Of a stretch of 19,320 bases of DNA, positions 7,669 through 13,184 are shown one piece after another. The DNA lies in NCBI GenBank assembly GCA_900551415.1, contig URWB01000035.1, positions 1 through 19,320 on the forward strand, read 5' to 3'. The notes beneath the pieces are model-generated. The model was not told the origin of the DNA. It searched no databases and saw only the letters and a list, made by a program, of their open reading frames with translations. A program made the position numbers and the translations under genes. The DNA is from an uncultured Eubacteriales bacterium. GTDB lineage: Bacteria > Bacillota > Clostridia > Peptostreptococcales > Anaerovoracaceae. The first letter of the stretch is position 1. The number at the start of each line of letters is the position of its first letter.

Positions 7669-8445
7669 TTAGAAACGCAGGGACAGGCAGCTTAATCCGC
7701 CGTCAAGCTTCCTGTATTCAGATGTATCAACCAGCAGAGTCTTGTAGCCGAGGCCCTGCACAGCCGCCAAAACAGCCGGATACCCCTCCGGAACGATGAC
7801 CGTATCGTTTACCCAGATGCAGTTGGCCGCGTACGCTTCCTCCTCCGGAATCTCGACCCGGTTGTACTGTTCGAAATCAGGTTTTGTCACAAATTCACCG
7901 GAAACCAGCATATTGTTGTTTTCGAGATAGTTTACGCCGGTCTTCAGGTGCAGCACTTTTTCCAGTTTCACTTCGGAGCAGGTCATCCCGTATTTTGCGA
8001 GGATCTCGGTCAGCTGACGGATCCCCTCTTCATTGGTTCTCGCGGAACGCCCGACATAAAAATGGTCTCCTACCATCATGACATCGCCGCCTTCCAGCGT
8101 TCCCGGCGCCTGAATGTACTCGATGCGATCTTCAGGGAAAAATTTTCTGACAGCGTCAACGATCTCAAATTTCTCGCCGTTTCTGGACTCCGCGCCCGGA
8201 TTGGTGATGATCGCACACTCTCTGGTGATCAGCGCCGGGTCTTCCACAAAACAGGAATCCGGGTATCTTTCGTCCGCTTCCAAGATCGTCACATCAACAT
8301 CGCACTGCTTCAACGCTTCGATATAGGCGTCGTGTTCCTTTAACGCCAACTCGTAATCCGGCCTGCCAAGTTCCGGCGCCGATGTAATGCCGTCCACCAT
8401 CGCTCTGCAAGGTCTTCTTACGATGACATGATTAAACTTTTTCAT
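7669..8445 (-). CDS. N(G),N(G)-dimethylarginine dimethylaminohydrolase (DDAH)
   Basis: 258 residues, the usual size for bacterial DDAH (about 254). The enzyme hydrolyses asymmetric dimethylarginine or monomethylarginine to citrulline plus a methylamine, in the cytosol, using a Cys-His-Glu centre of the guanidino-modifying superfamily. Visible motifs: 'DSCFVEDP' with Asp70, 'GTLEGGDVM' with Glu118, 'HLKTGVNYLE' with His166, and the terminal 'DGGLSCLSLRF' with nucleophile Cys253. These match the Pseudomonas aeruginosa enzyme (Cys249, His162, Glu114) closely from memory, and the family separates well from longer arginine deiminases (about 400 residues). The start is supported by AGGAGG 7 nt upstream. 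It is first in a unit with an amino-acid permease and is divergent from a GntR regulator, with a near-consensus promoter at 8493-8521. No carbamoyltransferase or carbamate kinase gene is nearby. Confidence 0.93.
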   Translation of the reverse strand: MKKFNHVIVRRPCRAMVDGITSAPELGRPDYELALKEHDAYIEALKQCDVDVTILEADERYPDSCFVEDPALITRECAIITNPGAESRNGEKFEIVDAVRKFFPEDRIEYIQAPGTLEGGDVMMVGDHFYVGRSARTNEEGIRQLTEILAKYGMTCSEVKLEKVLHLKTGVNYLENNNMLVSGEFVTKPDFEQYNRVEIPEEEAYAANCIWVNDTVIVPEGYPAVLAAVQGLGYKTLLVDTSEYRKLDGGLSCLSLRF

Positions 8446-8492
8446 TTCTTTACCTCCTGAACCTATTTAATATATAATATACTATATATTTA

Positions 8493-8521
8493 ATATTAAC
8501 GTCTTTTATCTTATATGTCAA
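8493..8521 (-). promoter_or_regulatory. Promoter of the DDAH-permease unit
   Basis: -35 TTGACA (8521-8516, perfect), 17-nt spacer, -10 TAATAT (8498-8493, five of six) on the minus strand. The short leader to the gene is very AT-rich and contains an imperfect inverted repeat of TTAATATATA type (8467-8493), a possible extra operator. Confidence 0.75.
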
Positions 8522-8529
8522 CAAGGTAG

Positions 8530-8553
8530 CGATATTTTGTCAAAAAAATATCG
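8530..8553. promoter_or_regulatory. Palindromic operator candidate between divergent promoters
   Basis: CGATATTTT (8530-8538) and AAAATATCG (8545-8553) form perfect 9-bp arms around 6 nt. The site lies just upstream of both -35 boxes (8516-8521 on minus, 8556-8561 on plus). A GntR/FCD dimer encoded next door is the obvious candidate to bind it, although classical FadR-type sites are shorter. Confidence 0.6.
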
Positions 8554-8555
8554 GA

Positions 8556-8584
8556 TTGACGAATGCTTCGTTTTGGGCTATGAT
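8556..8584 (+). promoter_or_regulatory. Promoter of the GntR-family regulator
   Basis: -35 TTGACG (8556-8561), 17-nt spacer, -10 TATGAT (8579-8584); each box is one base off consensus. Transcription would start near 8591, leaving a short leader with AGGAGG before the ATG at 8614. Confidence 0.75.
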
Positions 8585-8613
8585 AGTTTGGTAAGCATCA
8601 GGAGGGCAAATCT

Positions 8614-9264
8614 ATGGAACGTTTTAAAACATTAAAAGATCATGTCTATGAATATATTGAAGAACAAATCATGAAAGGGACGCTCCTTCCCGGAGAACGC
8701 ATCAACGAAAATACGATCTGCGAGGAACTTGGAATCAGCCGCACGCCTGTCCGCGAGGCTCTGATCCAGCTCACCGCTGAAGGTGTTCTGGAAACCAAGG
8801 CTCGAAAAGGCTTTGTGATCAAAGCCGTACAAGAAAAGGAAGTCATCGAGCTTTATGCCGTGATTGGCATTCTGGATGGCTTCGCTGCACAGCTCGCATG
8901 TCCTGCTTTAACCGAAAAGGATTTTGCAGATCTTGACTTCTATGTGGAGGCAATGGATCTGGCGATCAAAACAGGAAATTTTGAGATGTACCGCAAACAA
9001 CAGGCGCTTTTTCATCAATTCTATATTGACCGGTGCGGAAACAGCGTTTTGATTACTGCCCTCTCCAGAGTTAAGAGCAAATTGTTTCAAAAACCTTATC
9101 CGGATGACCCGGAAGGCAAAATGCGTGAGATTCTCTATGCCACAAATAAGGATCACCGGGAGATTGTCAAGTTGTTTCGCGCCCACGACGCGGAGGGCCT
9201 GTTTCGTTTCCTTTCGCAAGTGCATTGGACGCCGGTTTACGCGCCATATGACATCATCGTATAG
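8614..9264 (+). CDS. GntR-family transcriptional regulator, FCD (FadR) subfamily
   Basis: 216 residues, typical for FCD-type regulators. Residues 10-72 are the winged helix: 'PGERINENTICEELGISRTPVREALIQL' carries the GntR turn-helix, and 'GVLETKARKGFVIK' is the wing. Residues 80-205 form an all-helical FCD effector domain, which in this subfamily binds carboxylates or amino acids, often through metal-holding His and Asp residues. AGGAGG precedes the ATG. The gene is divergent from the DDAH-permease unit and shares a spacer with a palindromic operator, so I infer that it controls that unit and probably itself. The ligand is likely a methylarginine, arginine or a product, but this is not visible in the sequence. 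A bidirectional terminator follows. Confidence 0.92.
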   Translation: MERFKTLKDHVYEYIEEQIMKGTLLPGERINENTICEELGISRTPVREALIQLTAEGVLETKARKGFVIKAVQEKEVIELYAVIGILDGFAAQLACPALTEKDFADLDFYVEAMDLAIKTGNFEMYRKQQALFHQFYIDRCGNSVLITALSRVKSKLFQKPYPDDPEGKMREILYATNKDHREIVKLFRAHDAEGLFRFLSQVHWTPVYAPYDIIV

Positions 9265-9295
9265 CGTTGCCCCGCGAGGATTTACGCCAAAATAC

Positions 9296-9337
9296 AAAAA
9301 CCACAATTCAAACACTTTCGTGAATTGTGGTTTTTTC
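9296..9337. terminator. Bidirectional intrinsic terminator
   Basis: AAAAACCACAATTCA (9296-9310) pairs with TGAATTGTGGTTTTT (9321-9335) around a 10-nt loop. A T-run ends the stem on both strands, so it can stop the regulator gene and also the convergent membrane-protein gene ending at 9471. Confidence 0.88.
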
Positions 9338-9470
9338 CTTATTTAACATGTAGGAAATATCGTGTCTGCTATTCCCGGAATCGTGACAAATACACCTTGT
9401 GAAGCGGCATTCAAACATGAGCGACATGAGTGCATAGAAATTCCGGATTTCGTCATGCGCCCTTTTATCC

Positions 9471-10169
9471 CTACTCCCCTAGTGTATCCGTGGATGGCTC
9501 CGTTTCCCGGGCAGCCGCGGCGGTTTCGTCCTGCTGCTCCGGCGCGGCTTCGGCCTCATGCCCGCATGCCGCGGATGACGGCTCTGGGGCTGCGTTCCGC
9601 GATGTTTCCCGCGGCATACCGCATAAGTCCGCGCCAGACATTGCTTCCGCCCCTGCCTCCGGCTCGTTCTGCGCGCGGCTCGCGGCTTTTGACTCAGACT
9701 CCGTCTCTTCGTCAGTGTCCACTGTAAAAATGTCTTCCAGCCTGCTCAGACGACGATCGATGGAAACCGTCTTACGGCAAAAGATGATCAACATCATCAG
9801 GAACTCGAAGCAAATTCGCGCCGCGAGATTACCGAGCACCAAAAGCCCGACCCCCATCCAAAAGAAGCCGGCATATCCGGCATCCGCAGCCAGGATCATC
9901 AGCGCGATACCAACAAAAACCAACACGCAAACTGTAATGATATACAGGAAGCGCAGGATATTCTCCGCATAAAATCGATTAAAGTTTAAAAAATTATACA
10001 CTCTTTGCCAAAATCCCTGATGTTTGCCTTCATGCTTTTTGTTCATAAACGTCGCGAAGAGCACCACACCTGCAACAATTGCGAGCACCGCCGCGCCCGC
10101 CAAAAAAAAGCCCATGTCCATAAACTGAGTCATCGGCGACTGGTAATATCCATAGTAATCGTAAATCAT
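9471..10169 (-). CDS. Small membrane protein with acidic C-terminal tail, unknown function
   Basis: 232 residues. Hydrophobic segments lie at about 20-41, 72-93 and 99-130 (the last may be two helices). A basic loop with 'KKHEGKHQGFWQRVYNFLNFNRFYAENILRF' character precedes the second. The block around 65-130 recalls small DUF4282-like membrane proteins, but I do not claim the family. Residues 134-150 ('SIDRRLSRLEDIF') look like a short amphipathic helix. The final 80 residues are low-complexity and rich in Glu and Ala, with acidic charge, probably cytoplasmic and disordered. AAGGGAG precedes the ATG. A strong promoter lies at 10243-10271, and a DnaA-box cluster lies upstream of it. No operon partner follows. 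Confidence 0.82.
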   Translation of the reverse strand: MIYDYYGYYQSPMTQFMDMGFFLAGAAVLAIVAGVVLFATFMNKKHEGKHQGFWQRVYNFLNFNRFYAENILRFLYIITVCVLVFVGIALMILAADAGYAGFFWMGVGLLVLGNLAARICFEFLMMLIIFCRKTVSIDRRLSRLEDIFTVDTDEETESESKAASRAQNEPEAGAEAMSGADLCGMPRETSRNAAPEPSSAACGHEAEAAPEQQDETAAAARETEPSTDTLGE

Positions 10170-10242
10170 AGGTTCTCCCTTATCCTTTGTTTTTTCTTCG
10201 CCGCGCCGCGTTCCCCGCCGCGAGGCAAAATTCCTCCCCTCT

Positions 10243-10271
10243 ATTTTATACAGCTTGTCGAATTATGTCAA
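10243..10271 (-). promoter_or_regulatory. Promoter of the small membrane-protein gene
   Basis: -35 TTGACA (10271-10266, perfect), 17-nt spacer, -10 TAAAAT (10248-10243, five of six) on the minus strand. The nearest DnaA box lies about 70 bp upstream. Confidence 0.75.
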
Positions 10272-10302
10272 CCTTTGTTCTTTTGCATGGCAAACAATTT
10301 TC

Positions 10303-10324
10303 AACAAGAGGCAAACCCCTTGTT
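10303..10324. other. Stem-loop between the promoter and the DnaA boxes
   Basis: AACAAGAGG (10303-10311) pairs with CCCCTTGTT (10316-10324) around CAAA, with one mismatch. On the minus strand TTGAAAATT follows, so it may be a weak terminator for the amidase gene reading from 10501. Confidence 0.35.
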
Positions 10325-10341
10325 TTCAATCTTTCATGTGT

Positions 10342-10473
10342 TTATCCACATCGGGAGTAAAAATCGTATACAATTTTTTCACATGTCCCTGTGGATAACT
10401 TTATTCTTCACAAAGCTTGAAATTTCAAGACTATACGAGTCCGTTCTCTTTTGTCAAGAGCAAGTTATCCACA
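10342..10473. promoter_or_regulatory. DnaA-box cluster (three perfect TTATCCACA sites)
   Basis: Perfect 9-mers at 10342-10350 (+), 10390-10398 (-) and 10465-10473 (+). Two weaker one-mismatch TTATNCACA sites lie at 10375-10383 and 10404-10412. A 14-bp perfect palindrome, CTTGAAATTTCAAG, lies at 10416-10429, and an A/T-only-rich stretch follows box 3 (10474-10502). The sites are in the 331-bp gap between two minus-strand genes that are unrelated to dnaA or dnaN. Known roles for such clusters are oriC, DnaA titration and DnaA-controlled promoters; Bacillus subtilis has several clusters outside its origin. I favour control or titration because no replication gene or strand switch is evident here. 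Confidence 0.7.
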
Positions 10474-10500
10474 TATTTTTTTAGGGAAAAAACTCCTTTT

Positions 10501-11352
10501 TTAAGCCTTGTTCGCGCTGTCAATTACTGTAACGCTTTTGTTCTTTTCCAAGCATAAAATTTCATTGACTCCCTCCCAGATCGCGCGTGCTGCCTGTCGT
10601 TGATATTCCGCTGTTTTGAGGCGCTCACATTCGTCATGATTCGACAAAAACCCACATTCAACCAGTACCCTCGGCCGCCGGATGCTGCGAAACAAAAGGA
10701 TATCATCTTTTGGCATAGCCTCCCGCTCCCGGCCGTCAAAGATGCTGGTTTCGAGGCTTTTTTGAATTGCTTCCGCATAACGTTTGCTCTGTTCACACGC
10801 GCGCGAAACATCCGTTCCCTCCGCGCGCGCTTTTGGATAAAAAACCTGCGCGCCGTATACTTTTTCATCCTGTGGGAAACTGTTCAAATGGATGGATATA
10901 CCCAGCGTAACGGACTCCGCGTTCAAAATTTCTCCGCGACGCAAAAGATCCTCCCGCTTCTTCGCGCGAATCGAGGCAGATTTTTCTGTATAGAGGCCCT
11001 CATCGACGCTTCGTGTCATAAGCACATCCGCCGGATATGCGCGAATTTCCTCCTGCAGCGCCAGCGCGATCGCCAAATTGATGTCTTTCTCGCTGATTCC
11101 GTCCGCGGATAGCGCGCCGCCGTCCATACCGCCATGCCCCGCGTCGATAACGATGAGCGGTCGCTCCGTCTGCCTTGCTATGCTTCCGACTCCGTTTTCT
11201 TTTGTGACACGCGCCGTTTCAACTCCCGCCACCATCGATACCGCAGACATTTCCGTCCGCAGGAGCAGGCGGAACGAAAGCCCCAGCAGCGCGCAGAGCC
11301 CCGCCAAAAGCAACACAGTCCAAAGCCTCCTTGCGAATTTTCTCCGTTTCAT
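10501..11352 (-). CDS. cwlD: N-acetylmuramoyl-L-alanine amidase, CwlD-like (spore cortex)
   Basis: 283 residues from the ATG at 11352, chosen because AAAGGGGTG precedes it; the ATG 11 codons upstream has no ribosome site. An N-terminal basic stretch and membrane helix (about 9-31) anchor or export the enzyme. The Amidase_3 domain (66-270) shows 'IDAGHGGMDGG' (His73), 'ISEKDINL' (Glu88), 'SIHLNSF' (His155) as zinc ligands, and the catalytic Glu232 in 'VECGFLSN'. Family members cut the stem peptide from muramic acid. Length, the single N-terminal helix and lack of wall-binding repeats match CwlD, which with PdaA makes muramic-delta-lactam in the spore cortex; vegetative amidases of the same fold are the alternative. 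The last 13 residues form a short polar tail. The neighbour upstream is divergent, and no clear intrinsic terminator is seen. Confidence 0.85.
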   Translation of the reverse strand: MKRRKFARRLWTVLLLAGLCALLGLSFRLLLRTEMSAVSMVAGVETARVTKENGVGSIARQTERPLIVIDAGHGGMDGGALSADGISEKDINLAIALALQEEIRAYPADVLMTRSVDEGLYTEKSASIRAKKREDLLRRGEILNAESVTLGISIHLNSFPQDEKVYGAQVFYPKARAEGTDVSRACEQSKRYAEAIQKSLETSIFDGREREAMPKDDILLFRSIRRPRVLVECGFLSNHDECERLKTAEYQRQAARAIWEGVNEILCLEKNKSVTVIDSANKA

Positions 11353-11357
11353 CTGTG

Positions 11358-11366
11358 CACCCCTTT
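11358..11366 (-). promoter_or_regulatory. Ribosome-binding site that fixes the cwlD start
   Basis: AAAGGGGTG, one base from the ideal AAGGAGGTG core, lies 5 nt before the ATG at 11352. Nothing comparable precedes the upstream in-frame ATG at 11385. Confidence 0.7.
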
Positions 11367-11404
11367 CACCGCGCGATTTATTCATAGCTATTTATATGAG
11401 GCTG

Positions 11405-11413
11405 TGCTACAAT
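11405..11413 (+). promoter_or_regulatory. Possible extended -10 promoter for the AlaX gene
   Basis: TGC-TACAAT forms an extended -10 element, about 85 nt before the ATG at 11499. The matching -35 position is poor, so this is only a candidate. Confidence 0.35.
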
Positions 11414-11498
11414 AATTCTAGTAATTTCGACAATTTCGCCCCGCAGCGCCGCGCGAAGCGGAGGAAGGGGACGCGAAGCTAAAAACAGGAGGTTCTAT

Positions 11499-12731
11499 AT
11501 GCATACAAACAGATTATTCCGCGAAAACGTTTATCTCAGAGAGTGCGACGCGAGCATTCGCTCCGTTTCCACGCGTGAAGGCAAGGTGCTGATTACCCTG
11601 GATCAAACCATCTTTTTTCCGACCGGCGGAGGCCAGAGCTGCGACCTGGGCACAATCAACGCTTTCGCGGTCGTCGATGTCTATGAATACGAGGACGATA
11701 TCTTCCATTGCGTTGCCTGCGCGCCGGACGCGCTGCGGGTCGGGGATTCCGTCCATTTAACGCTGGATTGGGCGCGCCGCTTCGACAATATGCAGCGTCA
11801 CTGCGGCGAGCATATCCTCAGCGGTATGTTCTACCGCGAATACGGCGGTGTCAACCGCGGTTTTCACATGGGAGACAATTATATGACGGTCGATATCAGC
11901 CTGGAGGAAAATCCGGATTTTAAAGCACTCACCTGGGAAATGGCCAAACACGCCGAGCTGTGCACCAATGAGGCGATTTGGAGCAACGCGCCGGTCATCA
12001 CCCGTCATTTTGACACGAAGCAGGAGGCCGAACATCTGCCGCTGCGCAAGGCGCTCGCCATCGAAGAGGACATCACCATCGTCTGCGTCGGTGACGTTGA
12101 AAATCCTTCTGACTGTGTCGCGTGCTGCGGTACGCATCCTTCCACCGCCGGCCAGGTCGGCCTGCTCAAAATTTTTAAGGTTGAACCGAACAAAGGGATG
12201 TTTCGCGTTTATTTTGAGGCCGGCAGACGCGCCTTCCTCAAGTATCAGGAGGAGATGGATGTTCTCACCGCGCTTTGCAATAAGCTGAGTGCGGGTACCG
12301 AGGATGTGCTCGCCAAATACGAGAGCGCCCAGGAAAAAAACAGGGAATCCCGTACGCAGCTGCACCTGCTCAAAAAAGAAGTCCTCTCCAAAGAGGCCGC
12401 TTCGATTCTTAGCGAACTCACCGAAAACAATGAGTTGAACTCATTGTTTTCGGTGAGTCGTCACTACAGTCTGTTCTCGCTGGATGACCTCTCCACCCTC
12501 GCGCGTGAGATCGGCCCGCACATCCAAAAGGTCGCTTTCCTGGTGCACGATCCGAGCCATACGGTCTTCCTTGTTTCGAACGGCAGGATTGACTGCGGGA
12601 AGCTCGTCAAGGAGAACGCTTCGATCTACAACGGCAAAGGCGGCGGCAACGCAGGTCTCGCCCGCGCGATCTTCGCCAAAGACGAGTACGTTACTACCTT
12701 TATAGATCTCATCGAAAAACATCTGCGCTAG
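11499..12731 (+). CDS. Alanyl-tRNA editing protein, long form (AlaX-L, DHHA1-containing)
   Basis: 410 residues. It matches the free-standing AlaRS-type editing enzymes that deacylate mischarged Ser- or Gly-tRNA-Ala in the cytosol. Seen: 'FFPTGGGQSCDLG' at 39-51; the zinc motif 'HCGEH' (His101, His105) with 'CVACCGTH' (Cys209, His213); a coiled region at about 245-305; and a C-terminal DHHA1 domain (about 325-410) with the glycine motif 'YNGKGGGNAGLARA'. The aminoacylation domain of AlaRS is absent, and the length fits AlaX-L. AGGAGG precedes the ATG by 7 nt. Oddity: codons for residues 306-320 are formed by a 43-bp near-perfect DNA palindrome (12416-12458), whose half-site recurs at 13126. 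The gene is monocistronic, with a terminator at 12761-12793. Confidence 0.92.
   Translation: MHTNRLFRENVYLRECDASIRSVSTREGKVLITLDQTIFFPTGGGQSCDLGTINAFAVVDVYEYEDDIFHCVACAPDALRVGDSVHLTLDWARRFDNMQRHCGEHILSGMFYREYGGVNRGFHMGDNYMTVDISLEENPDFKALTWEMAKHAELCTNEAIWSNAPVITRHFDTKQEAEHLPLRKALAIEEDITIVCVGDVENPSDCVACCGTHPSTAGQVGLLKIFKVEPNKGMFRVYFEAGRRAFLKYQEEMDVLTALCNKLSAGTEDVLAKYESAQEKNRESRTQLHLLKKEVLSKEAASILSELTENNELNSLFSVSRHYSLFSLDDLSTLAREIGPHIQKVAFLVHDPSHTVFLVSNGRIDCGKLVKENASIYNGKGGGNAGLARAIFAKDEYVTTFIDLIEKHLR
12416..12458. repeat. 43-bp perfect palindrome inside the AlaX coding sequence
   Basis: Two 21-bp arms (12416-12436 and 12438-12458) are exact reverse complements around one central G. Each arm holds the core CGAAAACAATGAGT, which occurs again at 13133-13146. 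The palindrome encodes 'LTENNELNSLFSVS' between the coiled region and the DHHA1 domain. Confidence 0.9.
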
Positions 12732-12760
12732 CTCCGCGTGTGCCTTCCGATGGGAAGAAG

Positions 12761-12793
12761 AAGCGGCTTTCCGCCTGCGGAGCCGCTTTTCTT
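12761..12793 (+). terminator. Intrinsic terminator after the AlaX gene
   Basis: AAGCGGCT (12761-12768) pairs with AGCCGCTT (12781-12788); CCGC/GCGG (12771-12780) continues the stem past a 2-nt bulge. TTCTT follows. It starts 30 nt after the stop codon. Confidence 0.75.
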
Positions 12794-12847
12794 GTTGCTT
12801 CAAACAATTTTGACGTCTCATTTTCTCTGTTTTTTTGATTTTTATTG

Positions 12848-12862
12848 AATTTTCTGAAAATT
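12848..12862. promoter_or_regulatory. 15-bp palindrome just upstream of the ABC-operon promoter
   Basis: AATTTTC-T-GAAAATT is a perfect inverted repeat 4 nt before the -35 box at 12867. It could be an activator or repressor site. No regulator gene is adjacent. Confidence 0.4.
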
Positions 12863-12866
12863 TAGC

Positions 12867-12895
12867 TTGACAAAGTCTTCCCTCTGGTGTAGGAT
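12867..12895 (+). promoter_or_regulatory. Promoter of the aromatic-type ABC importer operon
   Basis: -35 TTGACA (12867-12872, perfect), 17-nt spacer, -10 TAGGAT (12890-12895, four of six). Transcription would start near 12902, about 42 nt before the leader-peptide ATG and 280 nt before the first importer gene. Confidence 0.75.
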
Positions 12896-12943
12896 AGCTA
12901 CAGAATCAAAACACAAACACATCACAGGCAAGGAGGAAACACC

Positions 12944-13000
12944 ATGTATTACGGCTTTTACTATTACCGTCGCTTTACGAATTACAACTGCATAAGGTAA
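12944..13000 (+). CDS. Tyrosine-rich leader peptide of an attenuator
   Basis: An 18-residue reading frame, MYYGFYYYRRFTNYNCIR, is too short for routine gene calling. It has a perfect AAGGAGG site (12930-12936) 7 nt before the ATG, stronger than most real genes need. Six of 18 codons are Tyr (three in a row at 6-8) and two are Phe; there is no Trp. It sits between a promoter and an intrinsic terminator that precede an amino-acid-type ABC importer. This is the layout of ribosome-mediated attenuation (as in E. coli pheA, trp and his), where a ribosome stalled for lack of charged tRNA lets transcription continue. Codon bias, ribosome site and terminator are seen directly; the mechanism and tyrosine specificity are inferred. 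It could instead be a real small protein, but the position argues against that. Confidence 0.8.
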   Translation: MYYGFYYYRRFTNYNCIR

Positions 13001-13096
13001 CGTAAGACTTGTAATGACATTGTGACAATTGCATCATCCGGCTCATTATATAGTCCGCTTGTGGTTATCATCCCGATAGCCGCGAGGGGCTTTTTT
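12981..13096 (+). promoter_or_regulatory. Attenuator: terminator with candidate antiterminator and pause stem
   Basis: Terminator: AGTCC and CTTGTGGTTATC (13052-13069, one bulged G) pair with GATAGCCGC and GAGGGGCT (13075-13091), 17 bp with G-U pairs, followed by TTTTTT. Antiterminator candidate: GGTAAC (12996-13001) with GTTATC (13064-13069), AAG with CTT (13058-13060) and ACT (to 13009) with AGT (13052-13054). This uses the left arm of the terminator. Pause stem: ATTACAA (12981-12987) with TTGTAAT (13009-13015). A ribosome that finishes at the stop codon (12998-13000) would mask 12996-13009 and favour the terminator; one stalled at the Tyr codons would leave it free. No T-box sequence is present. 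Pairings were found by eye and not energy-scored. Confidence 0.7.
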
Positions 13097-13125
13097 GTTT
13101 CCCCGCTTTCCCTGTGATAGAGCCG

Positions 13126-13147
13126 GACTCATCGAAAACAATGAGTC
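13126..13147. repeat. Short stem-loop sharing its core with the AlaX palindrome
   Basis: GACTCAT (13126-13132) pairs with ATGAGTC (13141-13147). The span CTCATCGAAAACAATGAGT (13128-13146) differs by one base from an arm of the palindrome at 12416-12458. It lies after the attenuator terminator and before the ribosome site of the first importer gene. Confidence 0.75.
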
Positions 13148-13184
13148 ACATCAAAAAAATAAACACAATTTACAGGAGGACAAC

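Noticed and set aside
10303..10502. Main chromosomal origin
   Set aside because: DnaA boxes are present, but there is no dnaA, dnaN, rpmH or gyrase gene nearby and no clean gene-strand switch. I keep it only as a DnaA-box cluster.
11757..12365. 202-codon open frame on the minus strand
   Set aside because: It is antisense to the well-supported AlaX gene and has no motif of its own.
12902..13100. T-box riboswitch before the ABC operon
   Set aside because: The conserved T-box sequence (AGGGTGGNACCGCG type) is absent, the leader is too short for Stem I plus antiterminator, and a translated Tyr-rich peptide explains the terminator better.
13095..13184. Upstream TTG start for the substrate-binding lipoprotein
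   Set aside because: It would begin inside the terminator T-run and place 30 residues before the lipoprotein signal. The ATG at 13185 has an ideal ribosome site.
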